Assembly: GCF_910592395.1 (NCBI RefSeq)
Contig: NC_088313.1
Coordinates: 18,492,437 to 18,556,436 of the forward strand
Origin: Lineus longissimus
Lineage: Eukaryota > Nemertea > Pilidiophora > Heteronemertea > Lineidae
Length of the DNA stretch: 64,000 bases
Direction of reading: 5' to 3'
Every line of letters begins with the position of its first letter. Position 1 is the stretch's first letter. The position numbers and the translations under genes were made by a program. Below, piece by piece: positions 36,113 through 47,726 of this stretch. The notes beneath the pieces were generated by a model that saw only the letters and a list, made by a program, of their open reading frames with translations, had not been told where the DNA came from and did no database searches.

Positions 36113-37408
36113 ATGTCATCTACTTTACCATGGACACGAACAACGCGCATCCGCCAAACGATGCCTTCCAGAAATTCAAGCCAAGTCTCCGACTACCGTC
36201 GAACGACGTTCCAGGGAGTGATGTCCAAAGTGACATTCGGTCAATTGTGGTACTTCATCAAACTATATTTCTGGATATTCTGCGTAATCTTACCAATTTT
36301 TACGTTTCGGTTAAAGTTTTCCATCTATTATTGGGGAGAGAGTGTGATACACTTGAACCATTTGAATAACGCCAGGGTGGCAAATGCGAGATTGCGGATT
36401 GACAAGGAGAGGACCTCAGAAAACTCAAAACTTTCAAGCGATTCGTGGAAATCACGCGGACTGGAACGAGGTGTTCTGATTACTGTGATATCAATGAAAC
36501 GGGACACAATCCAAGGGTACGATCCGAAGTATTTGAGCCAAACTATTACAGAACTAATTGACCTTATGAGGCGTTTCCAGCGTGATTCTGGTGATCCGAA
36601 GTTTTTTGGTTTGGCTTTATGCAACATTGACCCACACCCGCGCGACTACGCTGAACTGAATGAACTATCAGAAGTTTACAAAATTCACACTTTCACAAGG
36701 TTTTCTGAATCTCGTCCGTCCGAATCGGAAAAAACTAACAGGCATTTGAAGGAGAGGAATGATTATAGTTACTGTCTCAGGAAATCTTTGGAGGCAATGC
36801 CAAGATATGTTTTGATGTTAGAAGATGACGCAGTGCCGCTTCAAGATGCGCTCTGGATTATTCATGACACGATAAAGAATTCTTTGGAACGCTTCCACGA
36901 AAACAAACCCGAAGAACTCGGCTTCGTGAAATTTTACCACCCGACTCTTTGGCACGTTTGGTCAATATTTTGGCAACATCTCGGTTTGAGCGCATTTCTT
37001 GGGACAATTCTGACAGTATTTCATCACTGCGTCACTAGGGGTAAATCTGCCCTTCATTTTAACTGGTTCTTCTACACTTTACTCGTTTTACTCGCATGCC
37101 TCGCAATTGGGCAAGGCAATATTTTAAAGATGCGTCGCCTATCTGCTCATTTATACACAATCGTTCCATCATATTTTTTTAGTATGCCTGCCGTTTTGTT
37201 TTCAAACTCAAGCGGTTATCTTTTTGCTGATTATAATGATAACCACCAGTGCCACATCAATGACCATTGTCCGAAAGACTTGGTGTTAGGTCCATTCGTG
37301 AAGGATACGGGGACACGCGGCCTGATGGTACAACCGAATATTTTTGATCATATAGGTCTGATTTCTATTGTGAATAGGATGACAAAGCACCCGAACTTTG
37401 TCGATTAA
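36113..37408 (+). CDS. PGAP4: Post-GPI attachment to proteins factor 4 (TMEM246)
   Basis: A single coding exon of 431 residues. PGAP4 is the Golgi transferase that adds N-acetylgalactosamine to the first mannose of GPI anchors. The protein has an N-terminal membrane helix (about 44-66) and a GT-A-like domain with the acidic motif E237-D238-D239 in VLMLEDDAVP. Two membrane helices form a hairpin inside the domain (about 280-345), a hallmark of this family. Other matches to the human protein as I remember it are DYSYCL, KFYHPTLW, RRLSAHLYTIVPS and VQPNIFDHIGL. Human PGAP4 is about 403 residues; the extra length is N-terminal. The chosen ATG has A at -3; M17 is an alternative start. A splice-acceptor-like sequence upstream suggests a non-coding first exon. 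It is convergent with the retinol dehydrogenase gene. Confidence 0.93.
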   Translation: MSSTLPWTRTTRIRQTMPSRNSSQVSDYRRTTFQGVMSKVTFGQLWYFIKLYFWIFCVILPIFTFRLKFSIYYWGESVIHLNHLNNARVANARLRIDKERTSENSKLSSDSWKSRGLERGVLITVISMKRDTIQGYDPKYLSQTITELIDLMRRFQRDSGDPKFFGLALCNIDPHPRDYAELNELSEVYKIHTFTRFSESRPSESEKTNRHLKERNDYSYCLRKSLEAMPRYVLMLEDDAVPLQDALWIIHDTIKNSLERFHENKPEELGFVKFYHPTLWHVWSIFWQHLGLSAFLGTILTVFHHCVTRGKSALHFNWFFYTLLVLLACLAIGQGNILKMRRLSAHLYTIVPSYFFSMPAVLFSNSSGYLFADYNDNHQCHINDHCPKDLVLGPFVKDTGTRGLMVQPNIFDHIGLISIVNRMTKHPNFVD

Positions 37409-37529
37409 AAATTTTCCAAATGAATTGTATTTCCTTTTTTATCGAGCGTGATTTTAGTGAAATGATGATATTTCTGGTTAGGGGTACACTCCGAACGCGG
37501 CATCTTGACCCTCAATGTAGACAAGAGGC

Positions 37530-37745
37530 CAAAGGACCAGGCACTCAGCTGAAGTCCCTGACCAAAGGCCGTCAAGGAACCACAGTCTGAAGGGGGTAGG
37601 GCATGCTCAGCTGAAGTCTGTGACAAATGCTGGCAGTGAACAAGATGCCACAAGACTATGGTACTCAGCTTGAGGTATGTGATGCACCCTAGGAACAAAA
37701 GGTGCAAGGGCCTGGTGCTCAGCTGAAGTTCATGCCAAATGCAAC
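37530..37745 (+). repeat. Degenerate minisatellite, about four ~60-bp units
   Basis: The phrase CTCAGCTGAAGT or a close variant recurs at about 37547, 37609, 37661 and 37718, each followed by a CTGTGACAAATG-like block. It lies in the spacer between two convergent genes. Confidence 0.6.
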
Positions 37746-37831
37746 ATATGAATAAGAGGGGCCTTTCCTTGTTTCTCGGGTTGTGATAAGACAGCATAGA
37801 CATTATAAAACAAAATATAATGCGACTCGCT

Positions 37832-37837
37832 TTATTT
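37832..37837 (-). terminator. Possible polyadenylation signal of the retinol dehydrogenase
   Basis: TTTATT on + reads AATAAA on -, about 410 bp downstream of the stop at 38251. Confidence 0.4.
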
Positions 37838-38250
37838 AGATATAAATCAAAAATTTAGTACAAAATATATGATTTTGAGATAATTGATTTGAACACATCA
37901 TTGACAATGTCTTCATTGGTTCAGCAGTTTCAATCAAAAGGAATGGTTATATTGTCCTTCATTTAAAGCAATATTATACCCTGGAGGCAAACCATAATGC
38001 TACTCAATATGCTTTACAATTACACACTTACCCTGAATTAAACCCAGTTATAGTAATCTAGGTACCATCCCATGATTTTGACATCTGTGATTCACTTAAA
38101 GATTACATTCATAATTTAGTCCACACTGACCCAAAAAAGGGTGCATAAGAACTGATACACGTAAGAACTCTCAATCTGTATAAATTAACTTTCTTCTGAT
38201 TATTGTTAGTCTTTCTGATTGACTGCTATAATGACAAGAACACTTTAAGT

Positions 38251-40028
38251 CTACAGTCCAACTTCCTTCTCCGTGAATTCCCAGAGCTTCTTCGCGAGTC
38301 CCTCATCAAGCGCAATCTTGTTTGGCATGGCCGGCTTACAGTGATCGAAGTACTCCCCGGAATGTTTCTCTAAGTTTTCAGCAACAGCACAGTGAAGGGT
38401 TGTTTGGGCACCATCCTTGGCAGACTGGCGAAAAATAACAAAAGAAGTAATCAAAATAGGAAGGGACGTAAGAATATATATCGGGTGGGCAGAAAAGACA
38501 AACCCTGAACTTCATCATTGTACATCTCAAAAACGCTCTGCTAAAATGTCTTGAAATTTTTGGCAGGTAAAGATAAGGTCATTCTCTGCTATGATTAGAA
38601 ATAACTAGTTCTTAACAAAAATTATTTTTCCTTGGAGCCATAATCAAGGAGGAAGACCGAGCAAAGATTGATTGACAAGAAATACATGCATACCTTGAAG
38701 AAGCAGAAACTGATGACATTCAATATCCAGCAGACAGGATGCCAGGCCGGGTAGCTACGGAATAACTCTGACTGGACGGTCCCAGGATGAACCACAAATA
38801 CACTCACACCTGCAACAAGATGGATATTTAAAGGGAGACTATATAAAACAGGGCCCATGTAAGTCAGATTTTAAGTTGTACGAAGTCACCCATAGGGGTC
38901 TCTTCTATCTCACACTGGAAGTGTCATAGAATAAAGCAGGCTTACCAGTGCCCTCGAGTTTCCGATTTAGTTCCTTAGTAAAGAGGACAATAGCAAGTTT
39001 GGATGCCATATACTCCAGGTCAGCTTGTGAGCCGACTTTTCTCTCTCTCTTAATATCCTCTATCCTCAACTCGCTCCACTTGTGAGCAATTGATGTCAAG
39101 TTTACAATGCGACTCGGAGAGGACTTCTTGAGCTGGTCTGCAAATGGAGGAAGAAGCACTTGCAAATTCAAAATACACTGATTAAACCAAGAAAGCCTGT
39201 GATTACCGACACAGTGAGGGAGAATTGCGCCAACTACGAGCTAATCTCTAAATTCAGTTGTTCTCTCAAAAGAAATCAGTTTTATACAAAAAAAGCTTAC
39301 TTAAACTACTAACCAAGAAGCAAGTTGGTAAGAAGGAATGGTCCAAAGAAATTCACACCCCACGTCATCTCGAAACCATCGTCAGTCTTCCGCCAGTAAT
39401 GTTCAAGTGTGCCAGCATTGTTGATCAGAATATCAATCCTCTCCGCCTTAATCTCATCTGCAAACCTTCTCACAGACCTCAGAGATGCCAAATTTAGCTG
39501 TTTAACAGTTATCTTTCTATTTCCAGTCTCTTCGATTATTTTGTCCTTGACAAGGTTGCCTTTCTCTAAATTCCGTGCAGTAAGAATGATATTTGCATTC
39601 CTTGTGGCAAGGTCCATGGCAGTTTCATATCCAATACCTAAACAGCAAAAAGGCAGTGAATGTAGCCGCAGAGTAAAGCACAAAAATTCGTTTTGTCAAA
39701 CTGTTATTCCTACATAAGGTATGTGCTAGATAATGAGAAGTAAGCTTAGTGCATCATGTCCCAGAAAGTAGAGGATTACATGGTAGATATTATATTACCT
39801 CAATAAAGTTAGCCACAAGTGGCAATCTTGTCCTAAATTTGAGATATAAGAACAATCTTGGACATCATCTGAATAAGCTTAGGGATTCCTACCTGCAGTA
39901 GCTCCAGTGATGACCACTGTCTTGCCCGTCAGGTCTGCGTCAGACATACATGGAGCAGTCGTGAAGAGGATATAAAGCTTGATGAGGAGACAGACAGCCA
40001 GGAAGCCCACAGCAAGGTACAGCAACAT
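38251..40028 (-). CDS. Retinol dehydrogenase 11/12/13-like SDR, five exons
   Basis: Minus-strand exons 40028-39893, 39637-39314, 39137-38946, 38809-38694 and 38424-38251 join in phase to 313 residues, the usual size of RDH11-14. These membrane-bound short-chain dehydrogenases interconvert retinol and retinal, or related lipids, with NADP(H). The N-terminus is a membrane anchor (about 3-22). The cofactor fold has TGATAGIG (41-48), R67 that suggests NADP(H), and NNAG (118-121). The catalytic residues are S169, Y196 and K200 in YMASK. The C-terminal half has HSGEYFDHCKP, close to RDH11/12. All splice sites are GT-AG. Which RDH paralogue this is, and its substrate, cannot be told. It is head to head with neuralized. 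Confidence 0.9.
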
Positions 40029-40653
40029 GTTATCAGGTGATGATCTAGAGTTGATGCTGGTGGAAGGAAAATATCAGACCTCATGTTACTGGTAAGCCGA
40101 GCGGAATTTACTGATGACAGGCTCGCCCTTATTATAAAAGAACATGCTTGTAATGTATGTACACATAGCCCACATATACATTGCAGACTGTGTAGTCTGC
40201 TAAACAGTGGTAGAAATATACTGAACTAAAATGGCAAATCAAAGAGGTTAAAATAAAAGATCTTTGGTTCTTTCAGTTAAAAGTTTATTGTATTTTCAAT
40301 ATATCAATAGGCATAAGCTTGTCATTCGATATTTGTCACAAATTCGGTGATTTTGTACGCAACAATGTATCTGTTTAGTGGTATGCACAGTGTCGCCCTC
40401 TGTGGGAATCCACGATATATTTCCCAGAATTCCTTCTGGGATCAGGTATTTCCGGTCAGGAGCAAAACAACAAAATTTAGAAAAAGTCGATTTAAAACTA
40501 CCTCAATTGACCAATTTCATTAACCATTGTGTATACAATTGAGAAATGAAAGTCCATTGATTCTTCATTTTGGGCCTGGGTCATTCGGAGTCAATAGATG
40601 TTTAATTAATGAGTATGTGATGATCAACCTGGTCCTGGTCGAACGAGAGGAAA
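40029..40653. promoter_or_regulatory. Shared upstream region of the divergent RDH and neuralized genes
   Basis: The two start codons are 625 bp apart on opposite strands, so both core promoters and leaders probably lie here unless leader exons extend elsewhere. No clear TATA box or CpG island is visible. Confidence 0.45.
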
Positions 40654-43547
40654 ATGGGGAACAGTCAACCAGGCAGAGGTGTGTATTTCTTGTGTACATT
40701 GCAGTAGTGTATGTTCTGTACATTGTACAGTTTCTGTGTGAGATAGGAGGGAAGTTAGATGTAGGAGATGTACTGACAGGCGAACCTATGTAAGACTGAT
40801 ATTGAGTATGTCTTGCAACATGGCAACAATACAAAGAACATCAACAGTCAATGGCACTGCCACTGGCCTGCTCATGTCATGATTGATATTGATATGATAT
40901 GACATTCATTATACTAGCCTGTGTATCTCTTCATTCATGATAATTTCATGAATGTCAAAAGAGAAGTTCCTTCTCTAGTCTAGAAAACTGAAAGGAACCT
41001 TGCCATGTTTCCTCTGTTTAGGCACATTTAAACATTTTGTGTGATGATGAATAGACTTTAGAAAGATGCTGATATTACTTCAATTCTCTTTCAGGCGAGG
41101 TGGGAGGGAATACCTTTTCCAACTGGCCGATGCGTTTCCACAATGTCCACAGCAACAACATCGGCCTCGCGGTGGACAAGAAGCGCGCTCGACGTATCGA
41201 AAGCTTCTGTAAAGGAATCTGTTTTGGGAGTAGACCAGTCGGTCTCATGGAGAAAGTTTACATCAAGTTTGCAGAGACGTCCACAAGTTGGAGCGGTGTT
41301 TTGAGATTTGGGTATTCAGCTCACGACCCTGCCACGATAAATGGCAGCACCTTGCCCCGCTACGCTTGTCCAGACCTAACAAATAAACCTGGTTATTGGG
41401 CAAAGGCGCTTGGAGAACGATATGCTGAAGTGGGAAATGTAGTGTACTTTTATCGGCTGAGGAATGGCGATGTGATGTTTGGTGTTAATGATGAAGAAAA
41501 GGGATTGTTTTTGACTTGTGTCAATCCCAATTTACCTCTGTGGCCTTTAGTTGATGTTTATGGAAACACTGTCGCGATGGAATTTGTTGGTGAGTTTATT
41601 GGTTGCTTGTACAATCGGTCATGTCACATGATCACGCCTTTCCTTCAGTAAGAGTGGGTTAAAAATCATTTTCATATCATACTAAAAATTGATGCTGAGG
41701 TCCTGAATGTTGGCCTCAACTCGTGATAGAGTTGAGGAGTGGTAAACATTTTGTGGTTTACAGTATTGTCAACAGATTTTATAATGCTCTTTTCCTTTAT
41801 ACAGATGGTCGGCAGTTCAACAACGTCACAGCCTCGTTATCATCTTCAGTAACGCCACCTGTCTCTCCACCAGCAAACGCTAATGAAGAACTTAATCGAG
41901 CATCTCTTAATGGACAACAATTCGAATCGGCAAACACAAACCTCCCGATACGCTACCATAGGACATGCCAGTTTGCGCCTTTACCTTTCCATGTTTTGCA
42001 TGGACGAAATATTATTCTAACAGGCGATGGAACCATCGCCGCTCGGACTACGGAAGAATATTGTAATGCGTATGTGTTTACGCCTCGACCAATGAAAATC
42101 GGCGAGAAACTTGTGATACAGGTGTTGGGGATCGATCGCTCCTTCTACGGCGGGATGACCTTTGGTATGACGTCAAGTGACCCAAGTGGTCTTCATCAAA
42201 CAGATTTGCCCGATGATGCAGACTTGTTGCTTGATCGACCAGAGTATTGGGTAGTCAACAAGGACATTTGTAATATACCAGAACTTGGAGATGAAATAAG
42301 TATTTATTTAAGTGAAGAAGGTGGGTAGAAGTGTTTCTTTCTTTCAACAAGCCTTACGTGATGTGCCAAAGAAGTAGCACTGTTCCAATTCAAACCTGAT
42401 TGCGAGTTCCCAACTTGGGCCTCTTGTTCAATTCAGTCGGAACTTACCATGGAGCAAAAACACTGGCACTATACCAAATTCTGAGTAAAACATTGTCTGT
42501 GGTTAAAATTGTCTCCAGCAGAACATGTCAATTTGCCATTACCAATACAATGAATTATTGTTTACTTTCCCAGCCTAATTGGTCGATAAGTGTTATCACT
42601 GGGCAACTATAATTTACTGACATTATCATATTTTGGATAATAAGCAATGAACACTTAATGGCAACATTACTCTGGTATCTATTTCAAGAGTAGAACCTTA
42701 TTTGGGACCAAAATTATCAAAAAAAGGTACAGTGTATCACTATCAGTCTGGCAGAGGTGTCCTTTCATGGAGTTTTTTTTCACAAAGTAAAATATTAGTA
42801 TCTTTCTTCAGGTGAAGTGCATTATGGACGTAATGGCAACCATGTAGCTGTCTTACTTCACATCGACAAGACAATACCGATGTGGGCTTTCTTTGACGTT
42901 TATGGCAATACACAGAAAATCAAGATGTTAGGTAAGTACAAAAGTCCCAGACTGACAACAGTTGTACTAGTCCTGATATGCTGGTCTCAATGAAACTTGG
43001 CACTGTCACTCTGGTGGACCAGTTTCTGCTACATGCATGCAGCTTGCGATCAGTTTACATTGTAATAATTGTAATCTTATCTATTTTCCTTATTGTAGGT
43101 GTGTTTGAAGAGAGAGACAATAACGCCTTGAATGATGTGACGTCTGCCATGCATGGCCTCACAGTGGCTCTGCCGCATTCTAATAGCCCCGGGTCAAATC
43201 GAGGTGGTAACCCACCCAACCCGCCACCCCGACCAAACCTACGCCACTCCAGTCTCCTGCCGCAAAATGTCGCGAAACCAATTCTGGAGAAAGCCCAAGG
43301 TGGAGCCAGTGGTACCAGTAACATGTCACGTCAACCAATGTCGATGCCCGGGATGAAGAGACCCCAGGATCTCGATGAAATGAACGAGTGCTCAATCTGT
43401 TTTGAACAGCCTGTTGATTCCGTCTTGTATACGTGTGGGCACATGTGCACATGTTATGACTGTGCTCTCATCGTCAAGGAGAAAGGACAGCTCTGCCCGA
43501 TATGTCGCAAGGAAATCAAAGATGTGATAAAGATTTATAGGTCTTGA
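40654..43547 (+). CDS. neur: Neuralized E3 ubiquitin ligase, five exons
   Basis: Exons 40654-40678, 41095-41589, 41805-42320, 42812-42931 and 43099-43547 join in phase to 534 residues. Neuralized binds Notch ligands such as Delta through its NHR domains and ubiquitinates them, driving the endocytosis needed for signalling. The short first exon encodes MGNSQPGRG; Gly2 and Ser4 fit an N-myristoylation signal. NHR1 spans about 17-173 (RFHNVHSNNIGL, GYWAKAL, LWPLVDVYGN). NHR2 spans about 220-386 (FHVLHGRNIILTGDG, PMWAFFDVYGN). A C3HC4 RING at 483-521 (CSIC, CGH, CPIC) ends two residues from the usual tail IKIYRS. A low-complexity proline-rich linker joins NHR2 and the RING. Drosophila Neur is 754 and human NEURL1 574 residues, so this is compact but complete. 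The first exon was found by matching phase and the MGN start. Confidence 0.93.
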
Positions 43548-45830
43548 TTTTGTAATGAACTGCCAAAATTAGAGATTTTGTTTCCATTCTGAATTCATTG
43601 AGCACAGGGATACTGGACAATACAATGTGAGATTGGTGGATATTATCATATATCATCCTGTGTTAAACCTTTAAGCATTGAAATACAAGTTGGGTGTCTT
43701 CGCACTTAAAATTGAACAGCTTTGACCTGTTGAATTTAGTGGGCTAGCATTTATACATGGTTACACTAGTTAGTTGTGCTTGAAGCTCCCCTGAATCATT
43801 TCTTGGATGAAAGGGCATAAGAACATTACCCTTCAGTTCTTGTTTTTGCCTTGAACTTTTTTGTTGTGTAATTTAAATTCTCACTTCTGTCTTTTAAAGA
43901 TGATTATTTTATGTTAATTTATAGCAAAGTGTGCTGAATTTCCTATTTTACGCAGTTGTATTTTTTTCTTCGAGTTCGCATGGCAGCATTTCTTGTAGCA
44001 AGAAATAGCTGACTGGTATTTTGCTCAAGTAGTTTCATAATGGTTTCATTGAAGGGTTATTGTTTAAAACTGGGGAAAGAAGAAAAAAGAATGATGAAAA
44101 ACTATTAGCAGTGCGAGTAATTGTTGCCTCCCAAGAAAAAGAGTCAAAATTGTCAAATTTTTCTCTCAGGTATATTTTTCTGTTGTGTTGAATTTCATGT
44201 GTACCAAGTGACATGTCGATATTTCACCATACTGGTCCATGCATAAGGGGGTCAAGAAAAATTATGAAATATGGGTGAATTGAATCTAATTGACATCATA
44301 TTGAGTGGTAAATTAATAGTGGCAAGCATTTATTCATCTACTTGGGCACATAATCACATTATAGATGTAGTTGAGTTGGTTATAACTTTGTTTGAGAGTT
44401 TCATTTCAAAGTGTAATTATTCTGAGAAACATTATTGTGATGATACCGTTATAACCAAACTGTAGTGTAACATTGTCACCCGATATCAGCGCACAAGACC
44501 ACAGTACGATCACAATGTATGCATGTACAGTGGAACATCCCATAGCGAACACCTCTCTATCAAGGACACTAGTTTTGGTCCTAAGTTGATTATCAACATT
44601 CAATTCGACCTCTCTAATCAGGACACTTCTCTCTTCAGTATAGTCCTGAGGGTGTCTTTAATAGAGAGGTTCTACTGTATCATAGTTGCATATATATTTC
44701 ACCATGATACATTGTATTATATTCCGTGGACAATGTGTAAATGTACCCATGGTAATTGAGATGCCTTCCTTGCTGGTTATAACTTATTGACCATAGTTAT
44801 TACTTCTCTGACATAGAAAAGTTGATTAATTGCTCCGATACTCCCAAGTCTGACTTGACCTGCTGGCCAACACTGACCCAAATGGTCAGGCCATTTTCTG
44901 CCCCCCTCCCCTCGTCACAAGGCTTCGCCACAACAGCTGGGGATGAAGCAAATACGAGCTTTTGTTTTGGTTGAAACCTTTTTTATCATGTGGATATAAA
45001 TCCAATGGTAAGCCGGCTTGGGAAAACACAGCATTTCTGTTATCTTGTTCCAATCATAAACTAATGTGTTAAGCGACGTTGTCAATCAATCTCGTTCTGT
45101 TGCCTGTTTGAGAAATCATGTGAAGTGATTCTATGCAAAGATTATGGTTAAATATTTTGTTACTTGAGACTTTCCTTCAGTACATATACATGATTTGGCT
45201 AAGTAATTGCCAAGAGATGGCTGAAAGGACCAATCTAAATGGGTTTAGTCAAATGAATGCATCTGTACTGAATGGGTGGTCCCTAAAAACACTGTTGTTA
45301 CCCTTTATTGAAAACCTCTACAGAATGCAGGTTCTGGCAAGTTATGTTATGGTTCTTGTTGTGAGGTTTCTGATCCTATGAGCACATTTTCATACCATTA
45401 TTTCGGTTGACTTTCTCTTGCTATTGTTACAGTTTGGATTGTGGAGATCGTCATGGATTCAGCATGTTTCTGTTGTGATCATTGTCCCAACATTGTAACT
45501 TATTCCGCTCGGGGCATCATGAGACATATAGCTTACCTTGTCCATTATATTGTATCTCAATCATGTGAAAAATGTTGTATTGAAAATCATGGAAGCACAA
45601 TTGAACAACTGTTCAATGTGCTTTGGCAGGGAGGGGAAAAGACAATTTAATACCATTGCTATTTCTGGTTGGTCACGAACCTTTTTGAGTAAGATAACGT
45701 CACATGCACTAATCAAGTTATCACGAAGCCTGTGTACAGTGTATATTATGCTTGTTCATAATGACTCATACTTATCAATAAAAATTGATGAAAGACACCT
45801 GTGTCTTGTTCTGCTTTGTTACTAAAAGAT
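43548..45830 (+). other. Probable long 3' UTR of neuralized
   Basis: AT-rich sequence without conserved frames. AATAAA at 45777-45782 is a candidate polyadenylation signal. A complete Tc1-like MITE lies at 44528-44677, so it may be part of the transcript. Confidence 0.45.
44528..44677 (+). mobile_element. 150-bp Tc1-like MITE, complete copy
   Basis: It is flanked by TA on both sides. It starts CAGTGGAACATCCC and ends GAGGTTCTACTG, so the ends are inverted repeats (CAGT(G/A)GAAC). TA target sites and CAGT termini are typical of Tc1/mariner-type elements. A related copy is at 30391-30531. Confidence 0.7.
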
Positions 45831-45837
45831 GTGGAAG

Positions 45838-47540
45838 GTGGGGAAGACAGAATCTCCAGTGTGCGTGTTGGAGGGATTGGGAGGTACATCCTTATGCCTA
45901 AAGACAGAATCTCCAGTTTGCTTGAGGACAAGCAAGGTACATTCTGGGGTCTGAAGACGGAATCACCAGTCACTGAAGGATGGGAAAGGTACACCCTTGT
46001 CGGAAAGTTTATGGACACCAGTTTTTGCACATTTTCTCAAAAACGGCTAATCCTATTGAACCCAAATTTTCACCAATGGTGGAGAATCTTCTTGGCTATC
46101 GAATGACGTGATAGTTGATATCTGGACCAATTGCATAACAAAGTTATTACATAATTTTGAGAGGCATCTTTTTTTTACTTTTTTGTTAATCAATTTTTCA
46201 AAACCAAATTAACCTACAGTATATATTGCACATAGCTAAGACTTTCTGTGAAAAAAATTTGGATAAATCTCATTTCGGTTTTGAGATATATCGAAATATC
46301 AAAATTTTGATATTTTGATAATTTGATATTTTTGGGTTTTTTGCAACTGTATCATTGAGAAGTCATACCCAAATAATGATTGGCACCAATTTAGCACAGC
46401 TAGCAACTAATATTGCTGAGAAAAGGTGGATACTTGGTAGTATGAAAATTTTCATATTATAATTTCAAGATGTTCCTTTAGTTGAAAATCAGAAAAAAAT
46501 CACCATTCATTCAGGGGACATGGGTACTACTAGGATATATCGAAAAATCAGAAAAATCTCAAAATTTTCAGAATCTCAAAATTTTGATATTTTGATATAT
46601 CATGAAAAGTAAATGATATTTTCAAATACTTTCTTCACAGAAAGTCTTAGCATTGTTATCTGTATGATGCAAGATTTATACTTCGATTTAAAAAAAATCA
46701 ACCAAAAAGTGAAAAATAGATGCCTCTCAAAATTATGTAATAACTTTGTTATGCAATTGGTCCTGATATCAACTATCACGTCATTCGATAGCCAGGAAGA
46801 TTCTCCACCATTGGTGAATATTTGGGTTCAATAGGATTAGCCGTTTTTGAGAAAATGTGCAAAAACTGGTGTCCATAAACTTTCCGACAAGGGTGTACAT
46901 CCTGGTGACTGAAGACGGAATCACCAGTCACTGAAGGATGGGAAAGGTACATCCTGGTGACTGAAGACGGAATCACCAGTCACTGAAGGATGGGAAAGGT
47001 ACATCCTGGTGACTGAAGACGGAATCACCAGTCACTGAAGGATGGGAAAGGTACATCCTGGTGACTGAAGACGGAATCACCAGTCACTGAAGGACGTGTG
47101 GGAAGTTACAACCTGGTTCTTGAAGTCATAATATCCTGTTTGCTGGAGGACAGAGAATGTACAACCATGTGCCTAAAGACAGAGTCTCCAGTTTGCTAAA
47201 GGACATGGGAAGGTACATCCTGATCCCTGGAGACAGAAACTCTAGTTTGCTAAAGGGCGGGGAAGATACATCCTGATGCCAGAAGTGAGAATCTCAAGTG
47301 TGTTGGAGGATACGAGAATGTACTTCCTATGCCCGCAGACGTAATGTCCAATTACCAGAGGACGGGAAGATGCATCCTGGTGCCTGAAGAAAGAATATCC
47401 AGCTTGCTGGATGACACGGGAAGGTTCAACCATATGTCGAAGACAGAATGTCCACCTACTAGAAGACGGGTGGGGAAGGTACATCCTGGTGCCTGAAGAC
47501 AGTTTGCAGCTTAAGGGCGTGGGAAGGTATCAGGAGCAGC
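45838..47540 (+). repeat. 52-bp minisatellite array, interrupted by a TIR element
   Basis: Units read like GACTGAAGACGGAATCACC followed by AGTCACTGAAGGATGGG and AAAGGTACATCCTGGT. Units from 46897 to about 47095 are nearly identical; those on both sides are diverged and of uneven length. The element at 45992-46895 sits inside one unit. Confidence 0.85.
45992..46895. mobile_element. 904-bp TIR element (MITE-like) with TA target duplication
   Basis: It starts CACCCTTGTCGGAAAG and ends CTTTCCGACAAGGGTG. Inverted repeats run about 260 bp inward with increasing divergence; shared inner blocks include TTTTGAGAGGCATCT and GCTAAGACTTTCTGTGAA. The middle is very AT-rich with repeated AAAATTTTGATATTTTGATA. 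TA flanks both ends, and removing the element with one TA restores the array sequence GGTACATCC. It encodes no protein, so it needs a transposase supplied elsewhere. Confidence 0.88.
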
Positions 47541-47726
47541 TTTCCAAATACCCGTCATTACTGTCCTTCAGCCGCGACAACCATGGACCAGGATGTCAAT
47601 TCACGTCTACAACTGTCTTCTGTCTTCAAATTCGCTATAATGCGTGGCCGGGCGACCTTGCTGGTGTAACATGTTTTATTGTCCCTGGGTGGTAGAAGAG
47701 TTTTCGGAACACCTATTCAGTTTACA

